Below are positions 44,223 to 52,165 of a DNA stretch of 64,000 nt, one piece after another. Numbering within the stretch: the first letter of the stretch is position 1; every line of letters starts with the position of its first letter. Position numbers and translations under genes: made by a program. The stretch spans positions 1,162,637-1,226,636 of the forward strand of contig NZ_JAHBRW010000002.1 of the NCBI RefSeq assembly GCF_018398315.1, in the 5' to 3' direction. Source of the stretch: Chelatococcus sp. YT9 (GTDB lineage: Bacteria; Pseudomonadota; Alphaproteobacteria; Rhizobiales; Beijerinckiaceae). The notes below the pieces were generated by a model, which was given only the letters and a program-made list of their open reading frames with translations, made no database searches and was not told the DNA's origin.

Positions 44223-46343
44223 TTGAATCCTGCCCGATTGACCGTCAAGAACGGTATTGGCGTCATCACGTTGAACCAGGCGCCAGTCAATGCGATGAAC
44301 CAGCCGATGCGCGCCGCACTGGCCGCTGCCATCGCGGAGGCGGGGGACGCGCAGGTCGACGCTGTGGTCATCATTGGCGAGAATGGGTTGTTCTCCGCCG
44401 GTGCCGACCTCAATGAGGTCGAGCGCGGCCTTGGTTCAGCGAACTTCTACGAGGCAGTCGGCAAGCCGGATGCCAACGACGTCTTCAACACCATCGAGGA
44501 TTTCCCCCGTCCCGTTGTCGCCGCTGTCGATGGCCTGGCGTTGGGCGGCGGGATGGAACTGGCGCTTGCCTGCCACTTCAGGGTTGCGCTCGATCGGGCT
44601 CGTTTCGGGCTAACCGAAGCCAAGCTCGGCATCATGCCCGGAGCCGGGGGGACGCAGCGACTTCCGCGTCTTACTGGTGTCGAGAAGGCCATGGAGCTGA
44701 TGATGGACGGAGCGGTAATCAATGCCGCCGCCGCCCGATCGCTTGGCGTTGTCGATGCAATCGTCGAGGGCGACTTGCTCGCGTCGGCATTGGCTTTCGC
44801 ACGAGCTCACGCAGACCAACCCGTGAGACCTGTCAGCCGCCGGAACGAGCTGCTGGCGAACGTTCCTGGTTCGATCTTCGAAGACGCCTACGCGCGCGCC
44901 GCGCGCAAGCCACATCTTCTCGGTCCCCGTTGCATTGTCGACGCGGTCAAGTTGGCGGCGACCGTTCCTTTCAGCGAAGCCCTGGCGCGCGAGTGGGAGT
45001 TCTTTCGGGAATGCGCCGGCTCAGAGGCGGCCTCCGGTCTGATCCACCACTTTCTGTCCGGGCGCCGCGTCTGGAAAATCCCGGGGCTCGCCAAGGACAC
45101 GCTGCAGCGCCAAATCGAGCGCGCCGCCGTGATCGGCTCTGGCACCATGGGAGCTGGTATCACGATGAGCCTTCTCGATGCGGATATCCCGGTACGCCTG
45201 TTGGATGCCTCGCAAGCCTCGCTTGACAAAGGGATAGAGCGCATCCGCTCCTTCTATGCCGGCTCTGTCGCAAAAGGACGCTTAAGTCAGGCGCAAGCCG
45301 ATCACCGTATCGCCCTTCTGTCGCCCGTCTCCGATTACGCAGGCATCGCCGACGTCGATCTTGTCATCGAAGCTGTCTTCGAGCGTATGGACGTGAAGCA
45401 ATCGGTCTTCAGGGAGCTCGACCGCCATGTTCGGGCGGGCGCCATACTTGCGACCAATACCTCCACTCTCGACGTGGACCAGATCGCTGCGGTGACCAAT
45501 CGCCCGGGGGATGTCATCGGCCTTCATTTCTTCAGCCCGGCTAACATCATGCGGCTTGTCGAGATCGTGCGCGCCGAGAAGACTGCCGATGATGTGCTGG
45601 CAACAAGCCAGGGGCTATGCCGCCGGATGCGCAAGGTCGGCGTCGTCGTCGGAATATGCGATGGGTTTGTTGGCAACCGGATGGTCGATCCCTATCTGCG
45701 CGAGGCGCAGGAGCTGCTACTTGAAGGTGCAACGCCTGCCGAGGTCGACAGCGCTCTGACCGATTTCGGCCTTGCTATGGGCGTGTTCGCCATGCTGGAC
45801 ATGGCCGGTCTCGATGTGCGTTGGGACGTGGAGAAGCGCCGCATCGCGGAAGGAAGCTGGCCAAAGGACGCGCCTATGCTCATCCAGGCACTCGTCGACG
45901 CTGGCAGCTACGGCCAGAAAAGCGGCGCCGGATTCTTTCGCTATGAGAAAGGAAATAGAGCACCGCTGCTGAACCCTCAGTTGCAGCCTTTGGTCGCCGC
46001 AGAGGTCGCGCGCCTTGGGATAAAGCCGCGCGATAACGGCGCCGAGGAGATCACGCGCCGTTGCCTCTATGGAATGATCAATGAGGCGGCAAAGATTCTC
46101 CAGGAAGGCATCGCGCTGCGCGCGAGCGACATCGATGTCATCTACACCGCTGGCTACGGTTTTCCGGCATGGCGGGGTGGACCGATGAAATATGCCGATA
46201 CGGTGGGGCTGCGCGCACTGCTCGCCACCGTCGAGGATTATTACCGCCGTTATGGCGAACGCTGGCGCCCCGCCGATCTCCTCGTGCGGCTGGCTCGGGA
46301 GGGCAGCAGCTTTGCGGAGCACGACCGCAACGTCGCACCTTGA
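44223..46343 (+). CDS. Fused enoyl-CoA hydratase / 3-hydroxyacyl-CoA dehydrogenase (FadJ/PimF-like)
   Basis: 706 residues. The N-terminal crotonase domain has FSAGADLNEV and LGGGMELALACHFRVA as oxyanion-hole regions and EAKLGIMPGAGGTQRLPRL. From about residue 300 the NAD-binding domain begins (AAVIGSGTMGAGITMSLLDA), with HFFSPANIMRLVEIVRAEKT, then the 3HCDH C-terminal repeats. It hydrates the enoyl-CoA and oxidises the 3-hydroxyacyl-CoA. The TTG start at 44223 is preferred because AAGGAG lies just upstream; the frame from 44184 has no such site. Confidence 0.93.
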   Translation: MNPARLTVKNGIGVITLNQAPVNAMNQPMRAALAAAIAEAGDAQVDAVVIIGENGLFSAGADLNEVERGLGSANFYEAVGKPDANDVFNTIEDFPRPVVAAVDGLALGGGMELALACHFRVALDRARFGLTEAKLGIMPGAGGTQRLPRLTGVEKAMELMMDGAVINAAAARSLGVVDAIVEGDLLASALAFARAHADQPVRPVSRRNELLANVPGSIFEDAYARAARKPHLLGPRCIVDAVKLAATVPFSEALAREWEFFRECAGSEAASGLIHHFLSGRRVWKIPGLAKDTLQRQIERAAVIGSGTMGAGITMSLLDADIPVRLLDASQASLDKGIERIRSFYAGSVAKGRLSQAQADHRIALLSPVSDYAGIADVDLVIEAVFERMDVKQSVFRELDRHVRAGAILATNTSTLDVDQIAAVTNRPGDVIGLHFFSPANIMRLVEIVRAEKTADDVLATSQGLCRRMRKVGVVVGICDGFVGNRMVDPYLREAQELLLEGATPAEVDSALTDFGLAMGVFAMLDMAGLDVRWDVEKRRIAEGSWPKDAPMLIQALVDAGSYGQKSGAGFFRYEKGNRAPLLNPQLQPLVAAEVARLGIKPRDNGAEEITRRCLYGMINEAAKILQEGIALRASDIDVIYTAGYGFPAWRGGPMKYADTVGLRALLATVEDYYRRYGERWRPADLLVRLAREGSSFAEHDRNVAP

Positions 46344-46371
46344 TTACTGAAACAAATGAGCGAGACGAGCC

Positions 46372-47577
46372 ATGAATTTGCGCTACTCCGAAGAGGATGA
46401 GGCCTTTCGTGAAGAGGTGGCTTCGTTCGTGCGCAATAACATCGACCCCGAGGTCGCCCGCAAGGTCAGGGACAATCTGCCCCTTACCAAGCAGGAGCAC
46501 GTCGCTTGGGAGCGCACGATTGGCGCACGGGGCTGGGCCGCGCCGCACTGGCCGGTCGAACACGGCGGTCCCGGCTGGAACGCCCTGCGTCGCTTCATTT
46601 GCGAGGAAGCCCTGGCGTCGGAATGTGCGCCCCGCGTCAATCCCTGTGGCGTTTCGCTCATCGCACCCGTCATCATTCATTTCGGGAATGCCGAGCAGAA
46701 AGCCTATTACCTTCCCCGCATCCTGATGAGCGAAGATTGGTGGTGCCAAGGCTTCTCGGAGCCGAACGCGGGTTCGGACCTTGCTTCGCTGCGCACGCGC
46801 GCCGAGCGGCGTGGCGACCACTACCTGCTCAACGGGCAGAAGACGTGGACGACACAAGCACAGTACGCCAACCTGATGTTCTGCCTGGCGCGGACCGATA
46901 ATTCCGGCCGCAAGCAGGAAGGCATCAGCGTTCTGATCGTGGATATGCAGGCGCCCGGCGTCTCCGTCCGCCCTATCATTACGATGGAAGGTACTCACGA
47001 GGTCAACGAGGTCTTCTTTGAGAACGTGCAGGTGCCCGCCGACAACCTGGTGGGCGAGGAGGGCAAAGGCTGGAGCTACGCGAAGTTCATGCTGGAATAC
47101 GAACGCTTCGGCACTCCAGAGACAGGCCGTTCGAAACAACAGCTCAGGCGGTTGAAGGAAATCGCCGCGAACGCCGGGACCGGCGGCGCATCGCTGCTGG
47201 ACGATCCTGATTTTTCGTCACGCATCGCCTGGGTCGAGATCGAGTTGATGGCGCTCGAGGCGACCATGCTGCGTTTCCTTGCAGAAGAGGCTGAGGGCAG
47301 GCGCAGTGCTGCAACGGACGCAGCGATCCCCATGCTCAAGGTGCGCGGCACGGATATCCAGCAGGAACTGAGCGAGCTCTTCATGCTGGCGGCCGGCATG
47401 CGTGGCATGGCGTGGCAGCACGGTCTCGACGCCAACGTCGATGCGAGCGCCAACGGCGACACCCGCTGGATGACGAGTTCGGCGTCTCACTACTTCAACT
47501 GGCGTAAGGCATCGATCTACGGGGGATCGAGTGAGATCCAGCGCCAGATCACCGCCAAGAACATTGCAGGTCTCTGA
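46372..47577 (+). CDS. Acyl-CoA dehydrogenase, PimC-like large subunit
   Basis: 401 residues. N-terminal helical domain followed by WCQGFSEPNAGSDLASLRTR, KTWTTQAQYANLMFCLARTD and the C-terminal FAD part (ASIYGGSSEIQRQITAKNIA). It is 1 nt-overlapped (TGATG) with the next acyl-CoA dehydrogenase. Adjacent pairs like this form hetero-oligomers (PimCD, and FadE pairs of steroid side-chain breakdown) in which often only one subunit type carries the catalytic base. It would insert the first double bond of an acyl-CoA. Confidence 0.92.
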   Translation: MNLRYSEEDEAFREEVASFVRNNIDPEVARKVRDNLPLTKQEHVAWERTIGARGWAAPHWPVEHGGPGWNALRRFICEEALASECAPRVNPCGVSLIAPVIIHFGNAEQKAYYLPRILMSEDWWCQGFSEPNAGSDLASLRTRAERRGDHYLLNGQKTWTTQAQYANLMFCLARTDNSGRKQEGISVLIVDMQAPGVSVRPIITMEGTHEVNEVFFENVQVPADNLVGEEGKGWSYAKFMLEYERFGTPETGRSKQQLRRLKEIAANAGTGGASLLDDPDFSSRIAWVEIELMALEATMLRFLAEEAEGRRSAATDAAIPMLKVRGTDIQQELSELFMLAAGMRGMAWQHGLDANVDASANGDTRWMTSSASHYFNWRKASIYGGSSEIQRQITAKNIAGL

Positions 47578-48704
47578 TGGTCGACGTGACGCTGACGGAT
47601 GAACAGCGCCTGCTGCGCGAAACGCTGGAGCGCTATCTGGCGCGTGAGCATTCGATGGAAAGTCGCGTCGCAGCGGCCGGTGCGGTGGACACGGATGAGC
47701 GCTGGGCCGGTTTCGTGGAGATGGGCCTTCCAGCCGTTCCCATCTCTATCGAAGACGGCGGTATTGGTGGGGGCGGGACCGAGATCGCCATCATCGCCGA
47801 GCAGTTGGGACGCAACCTCGTGGCAGTGCCCTATCTCGAAACAGCCGTCATGGCAGCGTCGGTGATCGAGGCCTGCGCGGAGGCCGACCGGCGTCGTTCG
47901 TTGCTCGAGGACATCGTGGCAGGCTGCGTTTTCACCGTTGCGCATTTCGAGCCGGAGTCCCGCTTCGACGTTAGCCACGTGAAGACAACAGCGCGTCGCG
48001 TGAGCGACGGCTTCGTCCTGGATGGAACGAAAGTGTCAGTCGCTTGGGCCGACCGCGCCGACAAGCTGCTGATCTCGGCGCTCCTGGACGGAGAGCTTGC
48101 GGTCTTTGCAGTCGATCCCGCGACCGCAGGCCTCAAGGTCAACGGCTACGTCACTAACGACGGACAGCGCGGTGCTGACCTGCATCTGCGCGGCGTGAAA
48201 CTCGATGGCGGCGCGATGGTGGTCGCTCCGACGCGGGGGCGTGCGGCCATTGATGCAGCGATCTGCCGAGCGCGTATCTATCTCACCTGCGAGGCGGCAG
48301 CGATCATGCGGCGAATGTGCGATATGACGCGTGACTATGTCGCGACGCGCCAACAGTTCGGCGCGGCTATCGGGAGTTTCCAGGTCATCCAGCATCGGCT
48401 GGTCGACATGTATAGCCAGTCCGAGCAGTCGTTCTCTATGGCGCTGCTCGCCGCTGACAACTGGGACGCGCCGGCGCCTGAACGCGACCGGGTTACTTCG
48501 GCAGGGCGCGCGCTGGTCGCTCGGGCCTCTCGTTTCGTCGGTCAGAATGCCGTGCAACTCCATGGCGGCATCGGCATGGCATGGGAGACACCGCTCAGCC
48601 ATTACTTCAAGCGCCTCACCATGAACAGCATGCAGATGGGCGATGAAAGCTACCACCTCCGGCGGTTCGCCTCATTGGTGCGCGCGAAAGAGCCCGCGCA
48701 CTGA
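47577..48704 (+). CDS. Acyl-CoA dehydrogenase, PimD-like small subunit
   Basis: 375 residues. The sequence is more divergent than the large subunit. It has the middle domain and the C-terminal helix bundle (CRARIYLTCEAAAIMRRMCD; QFGAAIGSFQVIQHRLVDMY; NAVQLHGGIGMAWETPLSHY). RQQFG-type FAD/ADP-contact and HGGIG motifs are kept. It is translated in coupling with the large subunit. It probably completes a heteromeric dehydrogenase for a dicarboxylic or branched acyl-CoA. Confidence 0.91.
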   Translation: MVDVTLTDEQRLLRETLERYLAREHSMESRVAAAGAVDTDERWAGFVEMGLPAVPISIEDGGIGGGGTEIAIIAEQLGRNLVAVPYLETAVMAASVIEACAEADRRRSLLEDIVAGCVFTVAHFEPESRFDVSHVKTTARRVSDGFVLDGTKVSVAWADRADKLLISALLDGELAVFAVDPATAGLKVNGYVTNDGQRGADLHLRGVKLDGGAMVVAPTRGRAAIDAAICRARIYLTCEAAAIMRRMCDMTRDYVATRQQFGAAIGSFQVIQHRLVDMYSQSEQSFSMALLAADNWDAPAPERDRVTSAGRALVARASRFVGQNAVQLHGGIGMAWETPLSHYFKRLTMNSMQMGDESYHLRRFASLVRAKEPAH

Positions 48705-48748
48705 CGGCGTTTCTCGGCGAAGGCGAAATTCACCAGACAGGAAGCGGA

Positions 48749-49909
48749 ATGACAATACGCGGCAAGGCTTACATCGCCGGCATCTACGAGCATCCCACGC
48801 GCAAGGCGCCGGACAAGTCCCTCGCCCAGTTGCACGCCGAGATCGCCATCGGCGCCGTCGCTGACGCCGGTTTGACGATGGCCGACGTGGACGGCTTCTT
48901 CTGCGACAATGATGCGCCGGGTCTCGGTCCCATCTCCATGGTTGAATATCTTGGCCTTAACGTACGTCACGTCGATACCACGGAGACGGGGGGCTCCGCC
49001 CCGATCGTGCACATTTCACACGCGGCACAGGCCATCGCCTCGGGCAAATGCAGCGTCGCCCTGATCACGTTGGCAGGGCGTCCGCGCAGCGCGGGCGTAA
49101 GTGCTAATCCGCCGCCGAACTGGGACGTGCCGGAGCTTCCGTTCGAATATCCCTATCGCTCGTCCGTGCTCAATCAATACGCGATGGTGGCGATGCGCCA
49201 CATGCACGAATACGGCACCACCCCAGAACAACTCGCCTGGGTCAAGGTAGCTGCCTCGCATCACGCGCAGCACAATCCGCATGCAATGCTGCGCGAAGTG
49301 GTGAGCGTTGAAAACGTGTTGCAGTCGCCGATGATCGCCGACCCGCTGCACCGCCTCGACTGCTGTGTCGTAAGCGACGGGGGCGGCGCCATCGTGGTCG
49401 TCAGTCCTGAGATCGCCAGATCGCTGTCGCGCCCGCTGATCAAGGTGCGTGGTGCCGGCGAGGCTATACGCGACCTCCGTGGCGGTAAGGCCAATATTCT
49501 CGAGAGCGGTGGCGCCAGGTCAGGGGCGATCGCTTTCGAGGAAGCCGGGGTGACGCCCGCCGATATCAAGTACGCGTCAGTCTACGACAGCTTCACCATC
49601 ACAGTCATCGTCCAGCTCGAGGATCTTGGCTTCTGCGAGAAAGGCCAAGGTGGGCGCTTCGTATCCGACGGCCAGCTGATTTCCGGCATCGGCCGTCTGC
49701 CGGTGAACACGGATGGCGGGGGCCTCTGCAACAATCACCCCGGCAATCGCGGTGGCATGACCAAGGTCCTGGAAGCCGTGCGCCAGCTCCGGGGCGAAGC
49801 CCATCCAGCTGTGCAGGTGCAGGGTTGCGACCTGGCGGTGGCACATGGAACCGGGGGATGGCTTGCCAGCCGTCACGGCAGCGCGACAGTCATCCTGGAA
49901 AGGGAATAA
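48749..49909 (+). CDS. Thiolase-fold protein (SCP2/Ltp2-like) without the nucleophilic cysteine
   Basis: 386 residues, SCP2-type thiolase fold. In ordinary thiolases the N-terminal active-site loop has a nucleophilic Cys; here residues 77-84 read TTETGGSA, without Cys. The C-terminal loop is CNNHPGNRGGMTKVLEAVRQ. A tyrosine at 279 (VYDSFTITVI) is in the region where Ltp2-type aldolases place a catalytic Tyr (family knowledge). With the DUF35 partner next door it may therefore be a retro-aldolase rather than a thiolase. It starts 44 nt after the dehydrogenase pair. Confidence 0.87.
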   Translation: MTIRGKAYIAGIYEHPTRKAPDKSLAQLHAEIAIGAVADAGLTMADVDGFFCDNDAPGLGPISMVEYLGLNVRHVDTTETGGSAPIVHISHAAQAIASGKCSVALITLAGRPRSAGVSANPPPNWDVPELPFEYPYRSSVLNQYAMVAMRHMHEYGTTPEQLAWVKVAASHHAQHNPHAMLREVVSVENVLQSPMIADPLHRLDCCVVSDGGGAIVVVSPEIARSLSRPLIKVRGAGEAIRDLRGGKANILESGGARSGAIAFEEAGVTPADIKYASVYDSFTITVIVQLEDLGFCEKGQGGRFVSDGQLISGIGRLPVNTDGGGLCNNHPGNRGGMTKVLEAVRQLRGEAHPAVQVQGCDLAVAHGTGGWLASRHGSATVILERE

Positions 49910-49910
49910 G

Positions 49911-50300
49911 ATGGAAGAAGCAGTCAAGATGCCGGCACCTAAGCTCAACGCCGAGAACCAGGAATACTGGGATGCAGCGCGGCGCGGCGTCCTGCTCGTC
50001 AAGCGCTGCGCTGACTGCGGCGAGGCGCATCACTACCCACGCGCCATCTGCCCTTTCTGTCACAGCGGGAGCACGGAATGGGAGGAAGTGGCCGGCACCG
50101 GCGTCATCCATACCTATACGATCATGCGACGCGAACAACCCAGCACGATCACCGCCTACGTCGCCCTCGACCAAGGGCCGATCATGCTGACGAACATCGT
50201 CGGCTGTGAGCCTGAGACCGTCCGGATCGGCATGCCGGTCCAGGTTTGCTTCGCAGACGCGGAGGATGGGCTGCGCGTACCGGTATTCAGGCCGCGCTGA
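49911..50300 (+). CDS. DUF35 zinc-ribbon/OB-fold protein, partner of the thiolase-fold protein
   Basis: 129 residues. The N-terminal rubredoxin-like ribbon has C33, C36, C47 and C50 (KRCADCGEAHHYPRAICPFC), followed by an OB-fold that binds acyl-CoA. It starts 1 nt after the thiolase-fold gene's stop. DUF35 proteins pair with Cys-less thiolase-fold partners (Ltp2-ChsH2 in steroid side-chain cleavage). Start is ATG 49911; a frame open from 49845 overlaps the neighbour. Confidence 0.9.
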   Translation: MEEAVKMPAPKLNAENQEYWDAARRGVLLVKRCADCGEAHHYPRAICPFCHSGSTEWEEVAGTGVIHTYTIMRREQPSTITAYVALDQGPIMLTNIVGCEPETVRIGMPVQVCFADAEDGLRVPVFRPR

Positions 50301-50320
50301 AATATCTTGATTGAGGCGGG

Positions 50321-50349
50321 TTGCGAAACTCGCATGTTAGCGATAACAA
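50321..50349 (+). promoter_or_regulatory. Predicted sigma70-like promoter overlapping operator site 6
   Basis: TTGCGA (50321-50326), 17 bases, TAACAA (50344-50349). The operator covers the -10, as at sites 1 and 4. Confidence 0.4.
50335..50348. promoter_or_regulatory. LacI-type operator, site 6
   Basis: TGTTAGCGATAACA, identical to site 2 upstream of the first Liv operon. It lies 57 nt before the hydrolase gene. Confidence 0.78.
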
Positions 50350-50404
50350 TTTCAAAACAACACCGTCCAGCGGCAGACTTGGCGGGATCGTGAGGGAGGA
50401 ACAA

Positions 50405-52093
50405 TTGACGGCTTCGCATCGTCGTATCAGGCGCGGCTTCGTTACGGTCGGCGACCGGCAGGTCCACTTCCGATATGCAGGAACCGGCCCGGCCGTGGTT
50501 CTTTTTGGGCAGTCACCAACGTCATCCCAGACGCTCGACCGCCAGACGCTCGCTTTCTCCGAGCATTTCACCGCGATCGCGATCGACTCGTGCGGCCTCG
50601 GCCGTTCGTCGCCGCTACCGACCCCCACGACTGAAATCGCCGATCAGGCAATCGCATTGGCGCAGACACTGGACGCGCTTGGCATCTCCAAGGTGGCGGC
50701 CTATGGCTCCCACACAGGGGCGAGCATTTGTGCGGAGTTTGCCATGCGCTATCCGGAGCGAACGGCGATCGCGCTACTCGACGGCTATCCCGTCTATACC
50801 GAGGATGAGCGTACGCGACGCCTCAACACATACTTCCCTTCGATGGAGAAGACCTGGGACGGCCTTCACCTAATGTGGCTCTGGTACCGCTACCGTGAGC
50901 AGAATCTGTTCTGGCCGTGGAACATCAGCGGACGCGTCACAAGGGCCAACTGCAGCGTGCCGGCGCCCGAGCACATCCATCGTGGCGTGGTGGATATCCT
51001 CGATGTTTGGACGGGATACATCGAGCCCTATGCAGCCGCTTTCCGGTATCATGCGCAGGAGCCGATTCCGCATCTTCGCGTGCCGACTGTCTTCCTCGCC
51101 TATCCCGACGATTCCTTGCTGACTGCTCTCGACCTGCTGCCACGGCCGCTGCCCGATTGCTGCCGCATCGAGCCTATGCCGCTCGATCGCGACGCAGGTG
51201 CGCAGAAGGAGATCGAGATCATGAAGAGCGTGCCTGCGTGGCCGGATGCTCCGCCAATCAAATCGCCTTCACGCCGGGCGGTCGGTGTCACCCAAGACTA
51301 TGTCGGCCTCGACGAAGGACAGCTGTTCGTCCGACATTGGGGCAAAGCTGGCAGCGGCTTACCGCTTGTCATGCTGCCGCCCGCGCCAGGTTCCGCCACA
51401 CAGCTCGACACACTGCCGGAGCTCATGGCCACCGACCGCGCGGTGATCGCGCTCGACCTTCCCGGCTGCGGGGATTCCGACGCGTTCGGACAGCGGCACG
51501 ATGTTTCGCGCAGCGCACGGCTCGTTGCCGAAGCCCTGGCAAAACTCGGCGTTGCGAAAGCCGACTTCTACGGGCGTCATGGTGGCGCCTCAGTCGCCGT
51601 CGCGTTGGCAAGCCTCGCGCCGGAAATGGTGGGCGCGCTGGTGCTTGACAGTCCGCCTGCGCTGGGTGCTGAGGAGCGCGAGCAGATTGCCCCGCGTTAC
51701 GCGGAGCCGATCGAGCTCGATTGGGATGGCTCGCATCTCATTCGGCTCTGGCACGCGACGAGGGATCAGGAGCTGTTCTGGCCCTGGTACGAACGCAAGA
51801 TCGACCGCATCCGAAAGAACGACCCTGACGTACGTGCCGATCGACTGACCACCGAGGTGTTAGCCTATCTCAAGAACTATCAAGCTTATCCGAGCGTGTG
51901 GGAAGCGGTGCTTTCTTATCCCGTCGCTGATCGACTTTCTGAGCTTGGCCGCGCGTACACGATCTGCGGAAACGTCAACGATAAGTTCGCTAATCATGCC
52001 AGGGCCATTGCTGAAGACAAGTTTGTGGCCATCCCGGATTCGCGGCTTGCCGCCGCAGAGATCATCCGCAGTTGCATCGACCGGGTCAGGTGA
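50405..52093 (+). CDS. Tandem alpha/beta-hydrolase-fold protein with His at both nucleophile elbows
   Basis: 562 residues in two alpha/beta-hydrolase units (about 10-290 and 305-560). The first elbow is YGSHTGAS with H103 at the usual Ser position; the second is YGRHGGAS with H392. Oxyanion strands VVLFGQSPTSS and LVMLPPAPGSA and the IDSCGLGRSS/LDLPGCGDSD loops are kept. Two such domains in one chain are uncommon. TTG at 50405 is chosen because GGAGG lies five bases before it; the earlier TTG at 50321 would put the operator inside the gene. Function may be C-C hydrolysis, lyase activity or none. Confidence 0.87.
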   Translation: MTASHRRIRRGFVTVGDRQVHFRYAGTGPAVVLFGQSPTSSQTLDRQTLAFSEHFTAIAIDSCGLGRSSPLPTPTTEIADQAIALAQTLDALGISKVAAYGSHTGASICAEFAMRYPERTAIALLDGYPVYTEDERTRRLNTYFPSMEKTWDGLHLMWLWYRYREQNLFWPWNISGRVTRANCSVPAPEHIHRGVVDILDVWTGYIEPYAAAFRYHAQEPIPHLRVPTVFLAYPDDSLLTALDLLPRPLPDCCRIEPMPLDRDAGAQKEIEIMKSVPAWPDAPPIKSPSRRAVGVTQDYVGLDEGQLFVRHWGKAGSGLPLVMLPPAPGSATQLDTLPELMATDRAVIALDLPGCGDSDAFGQRHDVSRSARLVAEALAKLGVAKADFYGRHGGASVAVALASLAPEMVGALVLDSPPALGAEEREQIAPRYAEPIELDWDGSHLIRLWHATRDQELFWPWYERKIDRIRKNDPDVRADRLTTEVLAYLKNYQAYPSVWEAVLSYPVADRLSELGRAYTICGNVNDKFANHARAIAEDKFVAIPDSRLAAAEIIRSCIDRVR

Positions 52094-52165
52094 AGCGCCG
52101 CGACATAATCTTCCGGCTTCGGCGGCGCGGCCATCGACTGACCCCAAAAAAGGGGAACTTTTGAA

